A DNA stretch of 6,581 nt, taken from contig JAFVVU010000207.1 in NCBI GenBank assembly GCA_017502065.1, positions 1 through 6,581 of the forward strand, given 5' to 3'. Shown here piece by piece: positions 1 to 6,502 of the stretch (within the stretch, counting starts at the first letter, position 1; every line of letters starts with the position of its first letter). Made by a program: the position numbers and the translations under genes. Below the pieces are notes generated by a model. That model saw only the letters and a program-made list of their open reading frames with translations, was not told where the DNA came from and made no database searches. The DNA comes from Clostridia bacterium. GTDB lineage: Bacteria; Bacillota; Clostridia; RUG12999.

Positions 1-600
1 GCCGATAAGGACAAGTTTTATTATGAGCTTGAACACGGGCAGTTTGATTATGATTTTATAAAAGACCTGCCGGAATGAAAGAACCGACTTGAAGGATATC
101 TTTTCCCCGACACGTATTTTATTGAAATTGGCATGAGCGAGCACGATATGATTGATATGTGTCTTGCACAGTTTGACAAAGTGTATACCGAAGAGTACAG
201 TGCAAGAGCAAAAGAGCTTGGTATGAGTGACCATGAAATTATGACGCTTGCGTCCATAATTGAAAAAGAATGTAAAACCGACCGTGAGCTTATTTCGTCG
301 GTGTTCCATAACAGACTGAAAAGCAGTCAGTTTAAATATCTTGAATCTTGCGCAACAGTAATTTATGTAACACGTCAGCCGAAAGACAGGTTGACATATG
401 CGGATATTAATGTAAAGTCGCCTTATAATACGTATATAACGCCGGGACTTCCGCCGGGACCGATTGCATCACCCGGGGCGGCGGCAATACATGCGGCACT
501 TTACCCCGCCGAGTCGGAATATTATTATTTTTCCGATGCAGGCGACGGGACAAACAGTTTTTCTGTAACATATGAAGAACATTTGTCCAAAAATCCATAG
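1..600 (+). pseudogene. mltG: MltG/YceG endolytic murein transglycosylase, 5' end outside window, interrupted by in-frame TGA
   Basis: MltG is a membrane-anchored lytic transglycosylase that cleaves nascent peptidoglycan strands and helps set glycan length. Reading frame 1 gives family sequence from base 1: an FDYDFIKDLPE stretch, then a TGA at 76-78, then KNRLEGYLFPDTY, and onward without a break to TAG at 598-600. Visible family blocks after the stop are LASIIEKE (its first Glu, 262-264, matches the catalytic Glu of E. coli MltG), SVFHNRL, YLESCATVIY, SPYNTY, GLPPGPIASPG and the C-terminal YYYFSDAGDG...TYEEHL. Because homology continues in the same frame on both sides of the TGA, this is a nonsense change and not a frameshift. 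From memory of clostridial homologues the position is usually Arg (PERxNRLEGY), so CGA or AGA to TGA would explain it. The N-terminal membrane anchor lies outside the window. Family assignment is firm. Whether the gene is truly dead, or the TGA is a sequencing or assembly error, cannot be decided here. Confidence 0.8.
133..600 (+). CDS. Residual open frame of mltG (C-terminal catalytic portion)
   Basis: This is the longest ATG-initiated frame downstream of the TGA at 76-78, giving 155 residues. It keeps the catalytic-type Glu (residue 44 of this frame, in ASIIEKE) and the C-terminal blocks. It lacks the LEGYLFPDTY segment and the membrane anchor that full MltG needs. The ATG at 133 has no recognisable ribosome binding site: the preceding bases read ttgaaattggc. 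It also falls inside a conserved domain. I therefore think it is a gene-finder product and not a real independent start, although an automatic annotation would probably list it as an MltG-family protein. If the TGA proves to be an error, this entry merges into the full mltG gene. Confidence 0.4.
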   Translation: MSEHDMIDMCLAQFDKVYTEEYSARAKELGMSDHEIMTLASIIEKECKTDRELISSVFHNRLKSSQFKYLESCATVIYVTRQPKDRLTYADINVKSPYNTYITPGLPPGPIASPGAAAIHAALYPAESEYYYFSDAGDGTNSFSVTYEEHLSKNP

Positions 601-603
601 GAG
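599..603 (+). promoter_or_regulatory. Ribosome binding site of trmR overlapping the mltG stop codon
   Basis: AGGAG at 599-603 includes the last two bases of the mltG TAG stop and lies 8 nt before the ATG at 612. The spacing is ideal, and it fixes the trmR start. The arrangement suggests translational coupling of trmR to mltG. Confidence 0.75.
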
Positions 604-611
604 AAGAAAGT

Positions 612-1274
612 ATGATTGATGACAGTGTAGCATCGGCAGAGATAACGCAGTATCTGCGGTCACTTATCACGCCGAATGACGAGTTTTTGCGCGCTCTTGA
701 AAAAGAGGCGCTTGAAGAATATATTCCCGTAATACAGCCGGAGGTTGTTCAGCTTCTCCGTGTTGTAATAAAATCGGCGGGAATCAAAAATATCCTTGAA
801 ATAGGCACCGCAGTCGGATATTCCGCAATCAACTTTGCACGCGAATGCGAAAAGGTTGTAACGGTTGAACGTGACGAGGATATGGTGCGCCGCGCAAAAG
901 AAAATATTGCGGCGGCGGGACTTACAGAAAAAATAACCGTGGTGTGCGGCGATGCCCTTGAGTTTATGGCAGGGGACGGCGGTACCTATGATATGATATT
1001 TGTTGATGCCGCAAAAGGACAGTACATAAAATTTCTGCCCGAATGCAAGCGTCTTCTGCGTGGCGGCGGCATACTTGTGTCCGACAATGTGCTTTACAGA
1101 GGCACCGTTGCAAAAGACGGGTTTATCCCAAGAAAGCACAGGACGATAATAACCAACTTAAAACAGTATTTATACGAAATTTCTAATGATAAAGAACTGA
1201 CCACTTCGATACTTCCGATAGGCGACGGGGTGGCAATAAGCAGGAAAGGCACGGATGATAATGCAGAAGGTTGA
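612..1274 (+). CDS. trmR: Class I SAM-dependent O-methyltransferase, TrmR-like tRNA 5-hydroxyuridine methyltransferase
   Basis: The 220-residue product is a family 3 (catechol/caffeoyl-CoA type) O-methyltransferase. The SAM-binding motif is ILEIGTAVGYS (Glu63-Gly69 core), followed by the acidic VTVERDEDMVRRAKENI strand. The metal ligands expected for the family are visible as Asp132 (FVDAAKGQY) and Asp158-Asn159 (VSDNVLY). In B. subtilis the gene in this position, next to the mltG homologue and U32 genes, is trmR (yrrM). It methylates 5-hydroxyuridine at tRNA wobble position 34 to 5-methoxyuridine, in the cytoplasm. The start is supported by AGGAG 8 nt upstream. The C-terminus overlaps the next gene by about 14-20 nt and ends on TGA, which shows TGA is a normal stop here. 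The methyltransferase fold is seen directly. The tRNA substrate is inferred from gene order and from the following U32 gene. A small-molecule O-methyltransferase is the alternative. Confidence 0.88.
   Translation: MIDDSVASAEITQYLRSLITPNDEFLRALEKEALEEYIPVIQPEVVQLLRVVIKSAGIKNILEIGTAVGYSAINFARECEKVVTVERDEDMVRRAKENIAAAGLTEKITVVCGDALEFMAGDGGTYDMIFVDAAKGQYIKFLPECKRLLRGGGILVSDNVLYRGTVAKDGFIPRKHRTIITNLKQYLYEISNDKELTTSILPIGDGVAISRKGTDDNAEG
1242..1249 (+). promoter_or_regulatory. Ribosome binding site of the U32 gene, inside trmR
   Basis: AGGAAAGG lies within the end of trmR. Its AGGA is 9 nt from the ATG at 1255, and its AGG is 11 nt from the ATG at 1261. The first is the better spacing. Homologues usually begin MxKxELLAPAG, which instead fits the 1261 start (MQKVELLAPAG). 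The start is therefore uncertain by two codons. Confidence 0.55.
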
Positions 1275-2505
1275 ACTTTTAGCACCGGCAGGAAGTCTTG
1301 AAAAACTTAAAATTGCGGTTATGTACGGTGCAGATGCCGTATACGTTGGCGGCGAGGAGTTTTCTCTTCGTGAGGCGGCGGAAAACTTTACCCTTGACGA
1401 GCTTCGTGAGGGGGTAGCCTATGCTCATAAATACGGCGCAAAGGTGTACGTTACCGTAAACATTATTGCGCATAACAGTGATATTGATGAAATAAAAAAA
1501 TATGTGGGTGAACTGTCAAAAATTGATATTGACGGCGTTATTGTTGCGGATATGGGCGTGTTTATGATAATCCGCGAAATGGCACCGCATATTGATATTC
1601 ACGTCAGCACACAGGCAAACTCACTTAACTACGTTACAGCACAGACATGGTATAAAATGGGCGCAAAACGTGTTGTGCTTGCAAGGGAGCTGACAATAGA
1701 CGAGGTTCGTGAAATAAGAGAAAAAACTCCCGTGGGGCTTGAACTTGAAATGTTTGTACATGGCGCAATGTGTATGTCCTATTCTGGCAGATGTCTGCTC
1801 AGCAACTATATGGCAGACCGTGACAGCAATAAAGGGGCATGTGCGCAGCCGTGCAGATGGAAATATAACCTTGTTGAAGAGCTTCGTCCGGGAGAATATA
1901 TGCCTGTTTATGAAAATGAAAGAGGTACATTTATTTTCAATTCCAAGGATTTGTGTCTTATAAGACATATTCCGGAAATTGTGGAAGCAGGCGTTGTCAG
2001 TCTTAAAATTGAGGGCAGAGTAAAAAGTGAATATTATGTTGCATCTGTTGTAAAAGCATACAGAGAAGCGCTGGATGCTTATTATGCCGATCCTGAAAAT
2101 TATGAGCTTGATCCGAAGCTTTATGATGAGCTTAAAAAAGTAAGTCACAGAGAATACTGGGAGGGTTTCTGCTTTGGTCAGCCAAGTATTGTTGGTCAGG
2201 TTTTCGGCAGCTCATCATATATAAGAGAATATGATATTGTCGGTATTGTTAAAGGATATGAGGAAGAAACCGGCATAACAATTGTTGAACAGAGAAACCG
2301 ATTTTTTGTTGGCGATGAAGTGGAAATAATTTCACCGCTTGTACCGGGATTTACAACCCACACGGTTGATTTCCTGCAGGACGAAAAAGGATTTGAAATA
2401 ACAAATGCGCCGCATGCGGCAATGACAGTAAGAATGAATTTCGGCAGAAAGGTTGCCGTAAATTCTTTAATTAGGAAAGTAAGAGAAAGAAGAGGAGAAA
2501 ACTAA
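1255..2505 (+). CDS. trhP: Peptidase U32 family protein, TrhP-like tRNA U34 hydroxylation enzyme
   Basis: The 416-residue product (414 if it starts at 1261) has the U32 opening ELLAPAGSLEKLKIAVMYGADAVYVGG in near-canonical form. It also carries the U32 signature EMFVHGAMCMSYSGRCLLS. Cysteines at 173, 180, 196, 200 and 234 (SKDLCLI) match the conserved Cys set that binds an iron-sulfur cluster in characterised U32 members. The 7-residue C173-C180 spacing is typical; I cannot say whether C196 or C200 is the third ligand. VVSLKIEGRVKSEYYVASVV and a C-terminal small barrel-like region complete the family layout. Although called peptidases, TrhP proteins make 5-hydroxyuridine at tRNA position 34 using prephenate. 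Overlap with trmR, whose substrate this would produce, supports that role. B. subtilis has two adjacent U32 genes here; this window has one, of the longer TrhP2 type. Other U32 members act in rRNA or ubiquinone hydroxylation, so the exact target is inferred. Confidence 0.88.
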   Translation: MIMQKVELLAPAGSLEKLKIAVMYGADAVYVGGEEFSLREAAENFTLDELREGVAYAHKYGAKVYVTVNIIAHNSDIDEIKKYVGELSKIDIDGVIVADMGVFMIIREMAPHIDIHVSTQANSLNYVTAQTWYKMGAKRVVLARELTIDEVREIREKTPVGLELEMFVHGAMCMSYSGRCLLSNYMADRDSNKGACAQPCRWKYNLVEELRPGEYMPVYENERGTFIFNSKDLCLIRHIPEIVEAGVVSLKIEGRVKSEYYVASVVKAYREALDAYYADPENYELDPKLYDELKKVSHREYWEGFCFGQPSIVGQVFGSSSYIREYDIVGIVKGYEEETGITIVEQRNRFFVGDEVEIISPLVPGFTTHTVDFLQDEKGFEITNAPHAAMTVRMNFGRKVAVNSLIRKVRERRGEN

Positions 2506-2508
2506 ATT

Positions 2509-3483
2509 ATGGCAGAACTCAGATGGCACCCGCTTATTAAAGATTGGGTAATGATTGCATCACACAGACAGAACAGACCTCAGATGCCGAAAGACTGGTG
2601 TCCGTTTTGCCCGGGATCGGGCAAGGTTCCGGAAAATTATACCGTACATAAGTATGACAATGATTTTCCGGCACTTTCACAAAATCCGCCCGAGCCTGAC
2701 GATGTTGCAAATAAATTTTTCAAAGTGAAAGAAGCATACGGAAAATGCGAGGTTATTTTATATTCACCCGAGCATACCGTAACACTTCCGGAGCTTCCTG
2801 TTGACCACATTGAAAAGCTTGTTGATTTGTGGACAGAAAGATTTGAAGCAATTTCGGCAGATGAAAAAATCAAATATGTGTTCATATTTGAAAATCGTGG
2901 TGATGTTGTGGGCGTTACAATGCCACATCCGCACGGTCAGATTTACGGATATTCCGTAATTCCGAAAAAAATCGAGCTTGAAATGGATTCCTGCAGGGAA
3001 TATTTCGACGAGAATAAAAAATGCCTTATCTGCGATATGCTTAAAGAAGAGGCAGAGTGCGAAGCCCGAGTAATTATTGAAAACGAATATTTTATGACCG
3101 TACTTCCGTTCTTTACGGAATATCCGTACGGAATGTACATAATCAGTAAAAACCATAAACAGAATTTAACTCAGTTTACGGCGGAAGAAAAACGTGCGCT
3201 TGCGGAAATTTTAAAAGATACAACAGGAACCTTTGATTCATTGTTTGATACAAAATTCCCGTATATGATGTGCATGTATCAGAACCCCGTAAACAGTGAG
3301 GATACATCAGATTTTTATCATTTCCATATAGCATTCTATCCACCGATGCGCTCAGCGGATAAGGTTAAATTCAATGCATCAAGTGAAACGGGAGCGTGGG
3401 CACACTGTAACCCGACAGCACCCGAAGAAAAGGCAGTTGAACTGCGCGCAGCATATGAAAAGTTCAAGAAAGGGTCAAAATAA
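2509..3483 (+). CDS. galT: Galactose-1-phosphate uridylyltransferase (class I, short form)
   Basis: GalT swaps UMP between UDP-glucose and galactose-1-phosphate in the Leloir pathway, through a covalent uridylyl-histidine. The active-site motif is HPHGQ at residues 140-144, with His142 the nucleophile. The zinc site of E. coli GalT is conserved as Cys31 and Cys34 (CPFC), His89 (EHTVTLPEL) and His140. The C-terminal HFHIAFYPP (His271, His273) and Glu158 correspond to three of the four iron-site ligands. The fourth E. coli ligand (His281) appears to be Tyr257 here. A second CxxC (Cys172, Cys175) is also present, as in some clostridial and archaeal GalTs. At 324 residues it is close to the length of short bacterial GalTs. 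GAGGAG at 2492-2497, 11 nt upstream, supports the start, and the gene follows the U32 stop by 3 nt. Its stop shares a base with galK. Confidence 0.95.
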   Translation: MAELRWHPLIKDWVMIASHRQNRPQMPKDWCPFCPGSGKVPENYTVHKYDNDFPALSQNPPEPDDVANKFFKVKEAYGKCEVILYSPEHTVTLPELPVDHIEKLVDLWTERFEAISADEKIKYVFIFENRGDVVGVTMPHPHGQIYGYSVIPKKIELEMDSCREYFDENKKCLICDMLKEEAECEARVIIENEYFMTVLPFFTEYPYGMYIISKNHKQNLTQFTAEEKRALAEILKDTTGTFDSLFDTKFPYMMCMYQNPVNSEDTSDFYHFHIAFYPPMRSADKVKFNASSETGAWAHCNPTAPEEKAVELRAAYEKFKKGSK

Positions 3484-4664
3484 TGGATAAAGCACAGCTT
3501 AAAGCAAAATTTGAAGAAATGTTCGGAAGTGGCGGCACGATTCGATTTTTTTCGTCGCCCGGACGTGTTAATATGATAGGTGAGCATACGGACTACAACG
3601 GCGGATATGTATTTCCGGCGGCGCTTTCAATGAGAACAATGATTGCATTCCGCGAAAGACAGGATAACATAATACGTATGGCGGCAACCGATCTTGATGT
3701 TCTTGTTGAGGCAGATATAAATAATCTTGATAATTACAAGGACCTGAAATGGGGAAACTACCAGCTCGGTATTGCCGATGTTATGAAAAAACAGGGTTAT
3801 TACATAGGCGGATGCGATATGCTTTTTGATGATACAACTCCGCACGGCGGCGGACTTTCATCCTCTGCCGCAATTGAGGTTGCAACGGCAATTGCCTTTG
3901 CCACAATTTCAAACGAGAAAAAAGGCATAGATGCACCGGTTGATAACATTGAAATGGCTAAAATTTCGCAGAAGGCGGAGCACGAATATATCGGCGTAAA
4001 ATGCGGTATTATGGACCAGTTTGCTTCTGCAATGGGTAAAAAGGACCATGCCATTTTCCTTAACTGTGCAACTCTTGATTATAAGCTTGTTCCCCTCAAT
4101 ATAAAAGGATGTAAGCTTGTAATTGCAAATACAAATAAAAAACGCTCTCTTGCGGATTCTAAATACAACGAAAGACGCAGTGAGTGTGAAACAGCGGTTG
4201 AAATTCTTTCACAGTATCTGCCTGGCATAACCTGTCTTGCGGATGTAAGCGTAGCCGATTTTGAAAAATATGCTGATAAAATTGAAAATGAAACCGTAAG
4301 AAGAAGAGCGGCTCATGTTGTTTATGAAATTGACAGGGTTGTAAAATCTGTAGAGGCTCTTGAAAAAGACGATATTGCATATTTCGGAAAGCTTATGAAT
4401 GCATCTCACGATTCGCTCCGTGATCTGTATGAGGTTACAGGAATTGAGCTTGATACACTTGTTGAAGAAGCAAGAAGACTCCCCGGAACAATAGGCTCAA
4501 GAATGACAGGCGCAGGCTTTGGCGGATGTACAGTAAGTATCGTTAAAGATGAGGCTGTTGACGAATTTAAAGAAAAAGTTGGCGCGGCATACACCGCAAA
4601 AATCGGTTATGCGCCAAGCTTTTATATTTCTGAAATCGGTGACGGTGGAAGAGAAATAAAATAA
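3483..4664 (+). CDS. galK: Galactokinase (GHMP kinase family)
   Basis: Galactokinase phosphorylates alpha-D-galactose at C1 with ATP, feeding GalT. The 393-residue protein has the galactokinase signature SPGRVNMIGEHTDYNGGY near residues 25-42, with Arg28, Glu34, His35 and Asp37 in the expected sugar and catalytic positions. The GHMP ATP-binding loop is GGGLSSSA at 122-129. The catalytic Asp178 is in CGIMDQFASAMG. The C-terminal GHMP motif is TGAGFGGC at 342-349. Length is normal for the family. The start ATG overlaps the galT stop (TAATG), with AAAGGG 8 nt upstream inside galT, so the two genes are translationally coupled. No galE, galM or sugar transporter of an import type is next to it. 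No residue expected for activity is missing. Confidence 0.97.
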   Translation: MDKAQLKAKFEEMFGSGGTIRFFSSPGRVNMIGEHTDYNGGYVFPAALSMRTMIAFRERQDNIIRMAATDLDVLVEADINNLDNYKDLKWGNYQLGIADVMKKQGYYIGGCDMLFDDTTPHGGGLSSSAAIEVATAIAFATISNEKKGIDAPVDNIEMAKISQKAEHEYIGVKCGIMDQFASAMGKKDHAIFLNCATLDYKLVPLNIKGCKLVIANTNKKRSLADSKYNERRSECETAVEILSQYLPGITCLADVSVADFEKYADKIENETVRRRAAHVVYEIDRVVKSVEALEKDDIAYFGKLMNASHDSLRDLYEVTGIELDTLVEEARRLPGTIGSRMTGAGFGGCTVSIVKDEAVDEFKEKVGAAYTAKIGYAPSFYISEIGDGGREIK

Positions 4665-4685
4665 ACCTTTAAAAAGGGATGTAAC

Positions 4686-6365
4686 ATGAAGAATAACAAA
4701 AGCTTAAAATGGATAATTAAAAATTCCCGTTTTATATTGCCGCTTGTAGGGCTAACGTGTGTGCTTGCGATAATCCTTTCGATTTGCAGCGTGTCACTTG
4801 CACTTTCAACAAAGAGCGTTGTCAATGTTGCAATAGGTGAAGAGGAAGGCTCTTTCCTGAAAAGCATTATGCCGCTTGTAGTCCTGATTATTGCACAGAT
4901 TATACTTCAGGCAATAAACAGTAATGTTGCAATAAGAATTACGGGAAAGCTTATGATGCGCCTTAAGGAAAATATTTTCCGCAGCCTTCTCGGCAAAGAT
5001 TATAAAAGTGTAAGCAGCTATCATTCAGGAGATTTGCTTAACCGAATCAACAGCGACGTAAATGTTGTTGTAACAGGCGTTGTTGATATTGCTCCGTCTC
5101 TTTTATCCTTTGTGTCAAGGCTTGTTGTGGCGTTTGTAGCAATGTTTAAACTGGAACCGATGTTTTCCTGTGTGTTTCTTGTTGTCGGACCGATTGTTCT
5201 TTTTGCATCCCGTGTATACAGCAGAAAAATGAAATTCTATCATAAGAAATGTCAGGAAAATGATGGTAAAATCAGTTCGTTTATGCAGGAAGCCGTTCAG
5301 AACATTCTTATGATAAAATCCTTCAGCAGTGAAAAATACATAGTGGATAAATCCGCAGTACTTCAGGAAGAAGGATACAAATTAAAAATAAAAAGAAATA
5401 CAATAAGTATTTTTGCAAATATAGGAATGTACCTTATTTTCTCGGCTGGATTTTATATTGCGCTTGCATGGGGAGCATACCGTTTATCAATAGGTGCAAT
5501 TACAGTTGGTGCACTTTTTGCATATCTTCAGCTTATAAATCAGGTGCAGACACCGTTCCTTAATATTTCAACGCTTATTCCAAAATTTTATTCGATGCTC
5601 GCTTCGGCTGAAAGAATAATTGAGCTTGAAAATATGCCGGAAGAAGAAAAAAGCGACATTATATACGACTATAAGAAAATTTATGACGAGCTTTCGCATA
5701 TCAGTGTTGAAAACATTGATTTTGCATATGACAGTGAGCAGCCGATTTTTGAAGGCGCAAGTGCAGAAATTAAAAAAGGTGATTTTGTTGCAATTGCAGG
5801 AACGTCAGGACTTGGCAAAAGCACGCTTGTAAAGCTTATGCTCGGTATTATCAAACCGACCGGCGGCGAAATATATGCGGTAATGCTCTCGGGTGAAAAA
5901 ATAAAACTTGGTGCATCTACGAGATGTCTTTTCTCTTATGTTCCGCAGGGAAATATGATTTTGTCGGGCACAGTACGTGACAATATTAAGTTTTCAAATG
6001 AAAACGCTACAGAAGAAGAAATTATTGCGGCTGCAAAAACTGCTGATATATGGGAGTTTGTTTCAGGTCTTGAAAATGGTCTTGATACAGTACTTGGTGA
6101 ACGCGGGCTCGGACTTTCGGAAGGTCAGGTTCAGCGACTTGCCATTGCAAGAGCGCTGCTTCATAACGCCCCTGTTCTTCTATTTGATGAAGCAACTTCT
6201 GCTCTCGATGAAAACACGGAAAAGCGTGTGCTTGAAAATATCCGTGCACTCCCCGGGGTTATGTGTATTATAGTATCGCATAAGAAAGCGGCTATTGACA
6301 TATGTGACGAAGTTATCTCAATGAAAGATGGCAAAATCACGAAATTACAAAAAAATATTGAATAA
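4686..6365 (+). CDS. ABC exporter half-transporter (membrane domain fused to ATPase)
   Basis: The 559-residue protein has an exporter-type membrane domain followed by an ATPase domain. Hydrophobic segments lie near 14-40, 60-78, 132-154, 158-178, 241-266 and 271-290, which fits six helices. The ATPase domain starts near 338. It has an aromatic A-loop residue (Tyr348), Walker A GTSGLGKST (372-380), Q-loop Gln421 in YVPQGN, signature LSEGQ (477-481), Walker B VLLFDEATSALD with Asp501 and catalytic Glu502, and H-loop His532. All catalytic residues are present, so it should hydrolyse ATP as a dimer, either with itself or with a partner encoded elsewhere. The signature has Glu in place of the first Gly of LSGGQ, which I recall in other clostridial exporters. 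A ribosome binding site (AAGGGAT) precedes the ATG by about 7 nt, 21 nt after galK. The substrate is unknown. Position beside galTK does not by itself imply sugar export, and the fold is not that of a sugar importer. Confidence 0.93.
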   Translation: MKNNKSLKWIIKNSRFILPLVGLTCVLAIILSICSVSLALSTKSVVNVAIGEEEGSFLKSIMPLVVLIIAQIILQAINSNVAIRITGKLMMRLKENIFRSLLGKDYKSVSSYHSGDLLNRINSDVNVVVTGVVDIAPSLLSFVSRLVVAFVAMFKLEPMFSCVFLVVGPIVLFASRVYSRKMKFYHKKCQENDGKISSFMQEAVQNILMIKSFSSEKYIVDKSAVLQEEGYKLKIKRNTISIFANIGMYLIFSAGFYIALAWGAYRLSIGAITVGALFAYLQLINQVQTPFLNISTLIPKFYSMLASAERIIELENMPEEEKSDIIYDYKKIYDELSHISVENIDFAYDSEQPIFEGASAEIKKGDFVAIAGTSGLGKSTLVKLMLGIIKPTGGEIYAVMLSGEKIKLGASTRCLFSYVPQGNMILSGTVRDNIKFSNENATEEEIIAAAKTADIWEFVSGLENGLDTVLGERGLGLSEGQVQRLAIARALLHNAPVLLFDEATSALDENTEKRVLENIRALPGVMCIIVSHKKAAIDICDEVISMKDGKITKLQKNIE

Positions 6366-6386
6366 AAGTTATTTTTGTGATACAAT
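6358..6386 (+). promoter_or_regulatory. Predicted extended -10 sigma-A type promoter overlapping the ABC gene stop
   Basis: TTGAAT at 6358-6363 and TACAAT at 6381-6386 are separated by exactly 17 nt. A TG at 6378-6379, one base before the -10 box, makes an extended -10. Transcription would start near 6393 and serve the gene starting at 6503, with a leader of about 110 nt. The -35 box overlaps the end of the ABC gene. Confidence 0.55.
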
Positions 6387-6409
6387 TAAGTGATAATGGG
6401 TTGGTAATC

Positions 6410-6447
6410 CAAAAAACTGCATTAGTACATACATATTTAGTTTTTTG
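6410..6447 (+). repeat. Inverted repeat, AT-rich hairpin with a T-run in its right arm; possible weak terminator
   Basis: CAAAAAACT (6410-6418) is a perfect reverse complement of AGTTTTTTG (6439-6447), with a 20-nt loop. The stem has only three G:C pairs, and the T-run is inside the stem, not after it, so it is not a standard intrinsic terminator. It is the only candidate transcript end after the ABC gene. Confidence 0.4.
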
Positions 6448-6458
6448 ACAGCAGTTTT
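6413..6458 (+). repeat. Second, mutually exclusive inverted repeat
   Basis: AAAACTGC (6413-6420) is a perfect reverse complement of GCAGTTTT (6451-6458), with a 30-nt loop. It uses the same left arm as the 6410-6447 hairpin, so the two cannot form together in one RNA. As DNA it could instead be a protein-binding site around the candidate -35 box at 6445-6450. Confidence 0.35.
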
Positions 6459-6471
6459 GATTATTTAAAAT
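6445..6471 (+). promoter_or_regulatory. Weak second promoter candidate
   Basis: A perfect TTGACA lies at 6445-6450, followed by TAAAAT at 6466-6471. The spacer is only 15 nt, shorter than the usual 17, and the surroundings are AT-rich, so this match is much less convincing than the 6358-6386 promoter. Confidence 0.3.
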
Positions 6472-6487
6472 GCAGAAAAATTTTATA

Positions 6488-6493
6488 AGAGGG
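6488..6493 (+). promoter_or_regulatory. Ribosome binding site for the gene at 6503
   Basis: AGAGGG lies 9 nt before the ATG at 6503. It selects this ATG as the start of the last, partial gene. Confidence 0.65.
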
Positions 6494-6502
6494 TAAAGCT
6501 GT

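Noticed and set aside
76..78. TGA read as selenocysteine or as a recoded sense codon
   Set aside because: The MltG family has no selenocysteine at this point, and TGA ends trmR at the expected length, so normal stop use is favoured.
75..92. ATG overlapping the mltG TGA (GAATGA) as a translational restart
   Set aside because: It starts in a different frame and hits a stop after five codons, so it cannot rescue MltG.
660..1139. Long open frame on the - strand opposite trmR (159 codons)
   Set aside because: It is antisense to a clear methyltransferase gene and its product has no coherent domain. It is a coding shadow.
1621..2148. Long open frame on the - strand opposite the U32 gene (175 codons)
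   Set aside because: It lies fully inside a well-supported gene on the other strand and has no recognisable family motif or separate ribosome binding site. It is a coding shadow.
4666..4677. CCTTTAAAAAGG near-palindrome between galK and the ABC gene as a terminator or operator
   Set aside because: It is very short, has no loop and no following T-run, and its right half is simply the ribosome binding site of the ABC gene.
6396..6407. A three-codon leader frame, ATG GGT TGG TAA (Met-Gly-Trp), in the leader before the last gene
   Set aside because: It has no ribosome binding site and is short enough to be expected by chance. A single Trp codon is weak evidence for attenuation control.
6398..6410. 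GGGTT-GGT-AATCC mini-hairpin before the A-run
   Set aside because: It is a five-pair stem with one G:U pair and a three-base loop, followed by A's and not T's. It is too weak to call on its own.
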